A DNA stretch of 64,000 nt from Chalara sp. BL73. Taxonomy: Eukaryota; Ascomycota; Leotiomycetes; Helotiales. The stretch's first letter is position 1. The number at the start of each line of letters is the position of its first letter. This document shows, piece after piece, positions 58,737 through 64,000 of this stretch. The notes below the pieces were generated by a model. It saw nothing but the letters and a program-made list of their open reading frames with translations, searched no databases and was not told the DNA's origin. Location: NCBI GenBank assembly GCA_918026815.1, contig CAKJVC010000042.1, forward strand, positions 62,001-126,000. The letters run 5' to 3'. The position numbers were made by a program, and so were the translations under genes.

Positions 58737-60026
58737 ATGCTCATCACCTTCTCTAATGTCCGCTCACTCGCTCTCCACTCAGCCTTCTCCCCGGCAGGCC
58801 GGGCATTTTTCATTTCTCTGACCTGCTGGCTCCTTGCATTTACATACTGCCGCTTCAAATTCTGGCGCGACCCCCATTCCGCATTCTTCAAGTCTGATCA
58901 CGTTTACGACTACCACTACACTTCCTACCGACGGTCACAGGGACTCTCCTACCTCTCAAATACCTCAACCGCACTCGCAGCGCCAAAGGCCAGTTCTACG
59001 CCGGAAATCTGCGCGGCGTTTGTAACAGTGAAAAGGGAAGGAGAGCAATACTTTGATGCCGCGCTCGGGTCGATGTTAGAGGGGTTGGCGGAGGATGAAA
59101 GAAAGAAGCTGTATGTTGCGATTCTGTTTGCGGACCCAAGTCCGGAGGTACATCCGAGTTGGGGAAAGGAATGGCTGCAGGCAGTGGATTGGTCGGGTGG
59201 GTATGAGGTTGGGGAGGATGTAAGAGGTTATTTGAGAGGATTGATGGAGAAGAAGGAGTATAAGGAGAAAGGTGTGTTTGATTACCTCTACACCCTCGAG
59301 CTTTGCCACCGGACCGGGGCGCCTTACATCCTCATGCTGGAAGACGACATAATCATCGCCGACTCCTGGTTTATCAAAACACTCCACGCCCTTCGACATA
59401 TCTCCTCCACGCCTGCCTTGTCTAACTATCTCTATCTACGCCTCTTTTACACCGAGACTGTGATGCGCTGGCGCCAGACGGATTTCGTGTATCGGCGTAT
59501 GGACTTCGTGCTTCTTTCTTCGGCACTCACTACCTTTCTTCTCCTTCACAGCATCCGCCGTTACAAACCTGGTATGAGGATGTCTTTAGATACACCCACC
59601 TTGTTGGTATTATCTCTTGCCACCGTCCCGTCGTTTATCATCCTCCTCTTCATGATTGGCAAATACTCCCTCTTCCCACACCTCACGCAAGGAGTATTCA
59701 TCATGAATCGGTACGGCTGCTGTTCGCAGGCCCTCCTCTTCCCCCGCGACCGCGTCCCTCCTATGGTGCAGTGGTTTCGGGACTGGAAGGGCGTCAACGG
59801 GTGGCCGTACTGGAACACAGATGTGATGATTGATTACTATGCGGATCAGATCAAGGTTGATCGGCTGGCGCTGGGACCGCAGGTTCTGCAGCACGTGGGG
59901 TTGAAGAGCTCGAGGGATAATAGTGAGATTAATGGGAGGAGCACGAGGGCTTTTTGGTTTGAGGAGTATGATCCTCTTGTGTTGAGGAAGGAACATGACC
60001 AATTGGTGAAGACTTTATGGGAGTAA
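58737..60026 (+). CDS. PGAP4-like membrane glycosyltransferase
   Basis: Single exon, 429 residues from the first ATG (MLITFSNVRS); an open frame to 58701 has no ATG. A signal anchor lies at about residues 23-39 (FFISLTCWLLAFTYC). The acidic EDD pair of the glycosyltransferase core is at about 202-204 in YILMLEDDIIIADSWF. Two adjacent hydrophobic segments (FVLLSSALTTFLLLHSI and TLLVLSLATVPSFIILLFMIG, about residues 258-305) are inserted within the catalytic region. This layout, with tandem membrane segments inside a GT-A domain, is that of PGAP4, the Golgi GPI-GalNAc transferase. A role in modifying GPI-anchor side chains is inferred by family; fungal members are little studied. Confidence 0.75.
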   Translation: MLITFSNVRSLALHSAFSPAGRAFFISLTCWLLAFTYCRFKFWRDPHSAFFKSDHVYDYHYTSYRRSQGLSYLSNTSTALAAPKASSTPEICAAFVTVKREGEQYFDAALGSMLEGLAEDERKKLYVAILFADPSPEVHPSWGKEWLQAVDWSGGYEVGEDVRGYLRGLMEKKEYKEKGVFDYLYTLELCHRTGAPYILMLEDDIIIADSWFIKTLHALRHISSTPALSNYLYLRLFYTETVMRWRQTDFVYRRMDFVLLSSALTTFLLLHSIRRYKPGMRMSLDTPTLLVLSLATVPSFIILLFMIGKYSLFPHLTQGVFIMNRYGCCSQALLFPRDRVPPMVQWFRDWKGVNGWPYWNTDVMIDYYADQIKVDRLALGPQVLQHVGLKSSRDNSEINGRSTRAFWFEEYDPLVLRKEHDQLVKTLWE

Positions 60027-61407
60027 GATAGGGCATTTGTATGATACATAATGTATAGAACCGTGTTTACCAAATAGAGCTGTTGATCACTGTAGATTCT
60101 CAGATCAGCGTTCTTGTTTTACCAATGTAACCTCTAGAATTTACCACTTCACTTTCTTAAGGGTCTAATTATAGTGCCAACATGTATTAACCCCTTGGTA
60201 GGATCTTGCAACTCACTCCTGGTAGTACGAGTCCAACCTTGACACGAATAGAATTCAAGTCATACTAGGTATTTGGCATTTCGTCTTCCATACCTCACCA
60301 ATTTTTTAACTACAAGGTTCTTGACATCGACCATTTTTAGCGGCACTATACTATGCGAAATGTACCGAATTGGAAATTATTACGAGGGTAATGTGTGTAG
60401 TAATAAAGATCGACAGGGTTATCTCTGCATTCGGTATTGCTCTTTGAGTCTCAATTGGAGGTATCCCGCTCGATGATCACGTGCCCTATGTCTCTCTATC
60501 AGATATGGGATTGCTGGATCATGAGTCCCGACATGAGGATTATGTCTGTGGCTCATCTCAGAGAGTTTGAATCTCGAATAAACTGCAAGTCTTCTTTCTC
60601 CTTTAGTATATATATTTGGAACAGCAGAAGTAACTGCAGACATTGCGAATGCTTTTCTAACTTGTCCACCCAATACAACGACAACGGAGAAAAAGTCACA
60701 AACCTTCTCTGTCGCGTCTCCATAAGGAATTCCATATATGACGACTATTCAGTTGGAAAGCTGTAGCGATTAAGCGTGGTGAGAAGCTTCGCTCAGAAGC
60801 GCGAGTTACCGTGAATTGATGGATGGGGGCCTTCTGCTAGCCCGAGAGAATATTGTGATAACAGATCTAGTAAACGCAGAAATATGTCGTCTTCCTTTCG
60901 GTCCCGAAATTCATCACCGTAAGAGAGACATACTCAAAGATAATATTGTAATATGTAGGAGAGACGGTTTTCCACAGACCTCACCAGCCAACGGCCTCGG
61001 CAAAGTGGTTCAGAATGTGACGCCTTCATGCCCTCATCCACCGAGCTCATCCGAAGAGAGCTCAGGCTTAGTGAGGGATGATTACTCTGAGATTTGTCGA
61101 TCGAAGAACACCATCGGAAACCTTGCGGTGGGCAGCCTCCATAGACATCGAACTGGCTCGCATCACCTAGCAAACCCAAGGGCTGAAGGGACGCTCACCA
61201 CAAATCTGGTTGTGAAGAAGAGAAGAAGAGGAAAATGAGTTTGGAATCGCGTTTTTTGACTGGATTTTTTAGTGGGGCCACTAGACCTAATTAGTCATCA
61301 GCTATTGTATTAGCCCCAATAATCATCCTCGAAGCACCAAGCACAAGTGAACACCCGTTCTCAGCACCTTCGCCCACTCCACCAACATTCTACCTTCAGC
61401 AGCTAAA
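60027..61407. other. 1.4 kb intergenic
   Basis: Between the glycosyltransferase stop and the SNU66 start. A 140-codon plus ORF at 60816-61238 has no family signature. The part near 61300-61407 is the likely SNU66 promoter and leader. Confidence 0.5.
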
Positions 61408-63453
61408 ATGGCAGATGCAATTTCAATCGAAGAGACTAATCGCCTACGGGTGTCGCTGGGCATGAAGCCCTTGCCTGTGCCCGGGGCAACTGGTCCAGTT
61501 TTCAAAGAAACTTCAACACCCGCTGAGGAAGTAGCGAGCACACTCGAATCACGACAGGCAGAGAGCTACGACAACTATAAGAAGGCACAGGAAGCCGCAG
61601 AAGCTAGGAGGAAGCGTGAGGAAAAGGCTGAGATGATCAAAAAGGCTCGCGACGCTGCTAAGCGGTTCACCAAGCTGGAAGGCAAGGGTCTTGGAGATGC
61701 AGATGATAACGAGGACATGGATGCGCGGACCTGGTTAATAAAACAAAAGAAGCGGCAAAAAGAAATTGAGAAGGCTAGGAAGCGAGAGCAAGAGCTGGCG
61801 GAGGCTGAGGCCGCAGCTGCCGCAGAATATACTGCGAAGGATCTTGCAGGCATTAAAGTCGGACATGAAATAGATACATTCGAGGAGGGTGAGGAACAGA
61901 TCTTGACCCTAAAAGACCATACGATCGATGAGAACGAAGAGGAGGGCGACGAATTGGAGAATCTGAATCTTCGTGAGCAAGAAAAGTTGACTGAGAAACT
62001 TGAGCTAAAGAAGAAGAAGCCTGTTTACAATCCACACGATAGCGATGAGACTGGCGACAAGAGCATTTTAGCACACTACGATGAAGAGATTGTAGGGAAG
62101 AAAGGGAAGAAGTTCACTCTAGATGGACAAGGAAGTACAGCGGAAGCCCGGGCTGCAAGTGTTTCTGCGGATAAGCTAAAGCCAAAAGCTATCAGTCTTG
62201 ATTTCTTAAGTGAGCATCAATATTATCTCTCACTAACCTCAATGAACAATCATCTAACCTGTGCTGCAGAAGATGAACCGAAATCCGACTACCTTGACAT
62301 TTCCGAAATCAAAGTTAAGAAGCCAAAGAAAAAGAAGGCGAAATCTACTCGCCAGAAGGCTGTGGACGAGGACGATATATTCCCTACTGCAGAGATTCCA
62401 GATGCAGCTGTTTCTACAGACAATCAAATGGATATCGACGAGTCTAAAAAACTGACGCAAAAGAGGGGCTTTGAAGATGTTTCATTCGTGGATGATGACG
62501 AGCTGGCGGCATCACTAGCTACCCAAAGACGAAATGCTTTGAAAAAGCGCCAAAAGTTTAGACCAGAAGAGATTGCCCGGCAATTGCGGGATGAAGCATC
62601 AGCCTCTCCTGCTGTCGAAGACGAGGCGGTCAATGGTGCTGGTTTGGTACTTGATGAGACCTCGGAGTTTGTTGCAAACCTTCAGAAACCAACAGCATTA
62701 GTCAAGAAACAGAGAGCTACGTCACAACAAGCAGAGACCGCAACTGCGATGAATATTGACTCAGGTGATGATGATGAAGATGTTACAATGGATCAATCTT
62801 ATGCAAATATTGGGGAGGAGGAAGAACGGAAGGCTCGCATAAAACGAGAGGAATCTGACGATGCTGATATTGATACTGGTCTTGGACAAGAAACTACCCT
62901 TGAAGTGGGCATTGGCTCTACACTCAAGCTCCTACGAGAACGAAATATTCTCAAGACAAACGACTCCGACGACAAAAATGAGAAGTTTAGGAGAGAAGAA
63001 CATTTCAAAGCTGAGAGGGCACGCTTAGCTGCAGAAGCCGAACGTCAAGCGAAGATTCAACGAGAACGGGATCGCCAGAGTGGTCGTCTAGATCGAATGA
63101 CAGCCCGGGAGAAGGAAGAGTATGCTAGAGCGCAAAACATGAATCGTGATAGACTAGAAGCTCAAAAAGCTGCACAGCTTTTTGAGAAAGAGTACAAACC
63201 ATCGGTCGAGCTCAAGTACATTGACGAGACTGGACGGAAGATGGACCAAAAAGAAGCATTCAAGCACTTGTCTCATGCCTTCCATGGCAAAGGAAGTGGA
63301 AAGCAAAAGACCGAAAAGAAGCTCAAGAAGATCGAGGACGAGAAAAGGAGAGAGGCACAAAGCTCATTAGATGTCAGTCAAGTTGGTGGTATGAGCGGAG
63401 CGGCGACACATCAGATCAAGAAGAACAGACAGGCCGGCGTCAGATTAGCATGA
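61408..63453 (+). CDS. SNU66: U4/U6.U5 tri-snRNP protein SNU66/SART1
   Basis: Model: 61408-62209 and 62270-63453, 661 residues. SNU66/SART1 is a tri-snRNP component needed for spliceosome activation. The N-terminal signature SIEETNRLRVSLGMKPLPVP is that of the family. Long Lys/Glu/Arg coiled-coil regions follow (about residues 50-145), then NLREQEKLTEKLELKKKKPVY, the conserved YNPHD segment, GKKFTLDGQG, and GFEDVSFVDDDELAASLATQRR. The C-terminus has LERLR-type helices and the conserved FSHAFHGKGSGKQKTEKK-like end. I place a 60-base intron at 62210-62269 (GTGAGC, CTAAC, TGCAG). It is 3n long without stops, so an uninterrupted ORF hides it, but its translation (about 20 residues) is foreign to the family. 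Confidence 0.9.
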   Translation: MADAISIEETNRLRVSLGMKPLPVPGATGPVFKETSTPAEEVASTLESRQAESYDNYKKAQEAAEARRKREEKAEMIKKARDAAKRFTKLEGKGLGDADDNEDMDARTWLIKQKKRQKEIEKARKREQELAEAEAAAAAEYTAKDLAGIKVGHEIDTFEEGEEQILTLKDHTIDENEEEGDELENLNLREQEKLTEKLELKKKKPVYNPHDSDETGDKSILAHYDEEIVGKKGKKFTLDGQGSTAEARAASVSADKLKPKAISLDFLSEHQYYLSLTSMNNHLTCAAEDEPKSDYLDISEIKVKKPKKKKAKSTRQKAVDEDDIFPTAEIPDAAVSTDNQMDIDESKKLTQKRGFEDVSFVDDDELAASLATQRRNALKKRQKFRPEEIARQLRDEASASPAVEDEAVNGAGLVLDETSEFVANLQKPTALVKKQRATSQQAETATAMNIDSGDDDEDVTMDQSYANIGEEEERKARIKREESDDADIDTGLGQETTLEVGIGSTLKLLRERNILKTNDSDDKNEKFRREEHFKAERARLAAEAERQAKIQRERDRQSGRLDRMTAREKEEYARAQNMNRDRLEAQKAAQLFEKEYKPSVELKYIDETGRKMDQKEAFKHLSHAFHGKGSGKQKTEKKLKKIEDEKRREAQSSLDVSQVGGMSGAATHQIKKNRQAGVRLA

Positions 63454-64000
63454 TTTGGTTGTGTAGGATCGTCATGGACTCAAAAGGTGCAGCCTCCTCA
63501 CACTTACGTATTTAGACTAATGTAAAGCTAACAATGACTTGGAGAAGTGAGCCACTCGGAGGGTTGCTATATGCACCTCCGTCCTATGACATGTGAGTCC
63601 ACTGTCCTGACTGTATTTCTAACTTGTCTAGGTCATCATGTGATAATACTCCTGCTTCAAGTGAACTTTGAAACGCTTTTCCAGGTGACTGCGCTCGTTG
63701 AAACCCAGCTTCCCAATCGTTCATACTCAGGTTTCTCAATACCATTTATCACACGATCAATGAATTGACGTGCGCAATTGTTGTCTCCGCCTGGCGCGAG
63801 TTTAAATCTTTTCTTGTGATGTTTGTCCTCTCTTTGGGACATGGCAATATTATATCTCGCAGTTAACGAGAGATGGTTCGCAACACAAAGCTCGGTACTA
63901 CCATTCAAGTAAGGGCTCTTAAGGCCATTCCCCTGGCCTTTTCTCATTCTGTCCATGGCCATACCGCCCATCATACACTCTCATTGTATATAATATGTTC
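63454..64000. other. 3' flank to window end
   Basis: 547 bases after SNU66. A minus ORF at 63657-63974 could belong to a gene beyond the edge, but nothing in it is recognisable. Confidence 0.45.

Noticed and set aside
60816..61238. 140-codon plus ORF
   Set aside because: Overlapped by an ORF on the other strand, with no domain signature.
1..64000. tRNA, rRNA, CRISPR arrays, operons, riboswitches
   Set aside because: No tRNA B-box with matching A-box, no rRNA-like block and no spaced repeats seen; the genes are eukaryotic and spliced.

Overview
The window is filamentous-ascomycete (Pezizomycotina) nuclear DNA. Genes are densely packed on both strands and carry many short GT-AG introns (about 40-200 bases) with CTAAC-like branch sites. 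The gene types are fungal: a Zn2Cys6 regulator, a 2EXR protein, a DUF3433 protein, a GH18 chitinase with a chitin-binding module and a TfdA-type dioxygenase. A Leotiomycetes-like affiliation is only an impression. All exon models were built by hand from splice sites, reading frame and family conservation.

Layout. At 1-2304 lie the 3' end of an unrecognised gene and a complete alpha-ketoglutarate-dependent dioxygenase gene. From 1870 to 16534 the sequence is a direct tandem duplication of a 7.33 kb unit, junction at 9203/9204. Each unit holds the 5' part of the dioxygenase gene, a free-methionine-R-sulfoxide reductase, the Pol I subunit RPA43, a membrane J-protein and a 2EXR protein. The copies differ, as far as I can see, only by four small indels, three of them in homopolymer runs. 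These frameshift RPA43 and the 2EXR gene in copy 2, and the dioxygenase gene there is cut at the junction. At 17-25 kb are housekeeping genes: RPB2 (Pol II), PET117 (cytochrome oxidase assembly), VMA10 (V-ATPase subunit G) and a TGL2-like lipase. At 25-31 kb are a zinc alcohol dehydrogenase, 3.3 kb with no convincing gene, and a thioredoxin-fold AhpC/TSA-type protein.

At 32-51 kb is an accessory-looking stretch. It contains decayed genes (cyclopropane-fatty-acid synthase-like, TLC-domain, zinc alcohol dehydrogenase) among intact ones: a DHA1-type MFS transporter divergent from a Zn2Cys6 regulator, a cupin, an FMO-like monooxygenase, a GH18 chitinase and an acyl-CoA dehydrogenase. There is no polyketide or peptide synthase, so it is not a classical secondary-metabolite cluster; the MFS/regulator pair looks like a self-contained transport or detoxification module. 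At 53-63.5 kb are a 1629-residue DUF3433 membrane protein, a PGAP4-like glycosyltransferase and the tri-snRNP splicing factor SNU66/SART1.

Most noteworthy: the near-perfect tandem duplication (a very recent event or an assembly artefact); a 5-base internal microexon plus an ATG-only first exon in the sulfoxide reductase gene; a 9-base microexon plus an ATG-only first exon in VMA10; and introns of length 3n without stops that hide inside apparently continuous ORFs in SNU66 and the DUF3433 gene. I found no new defence or mobile system.
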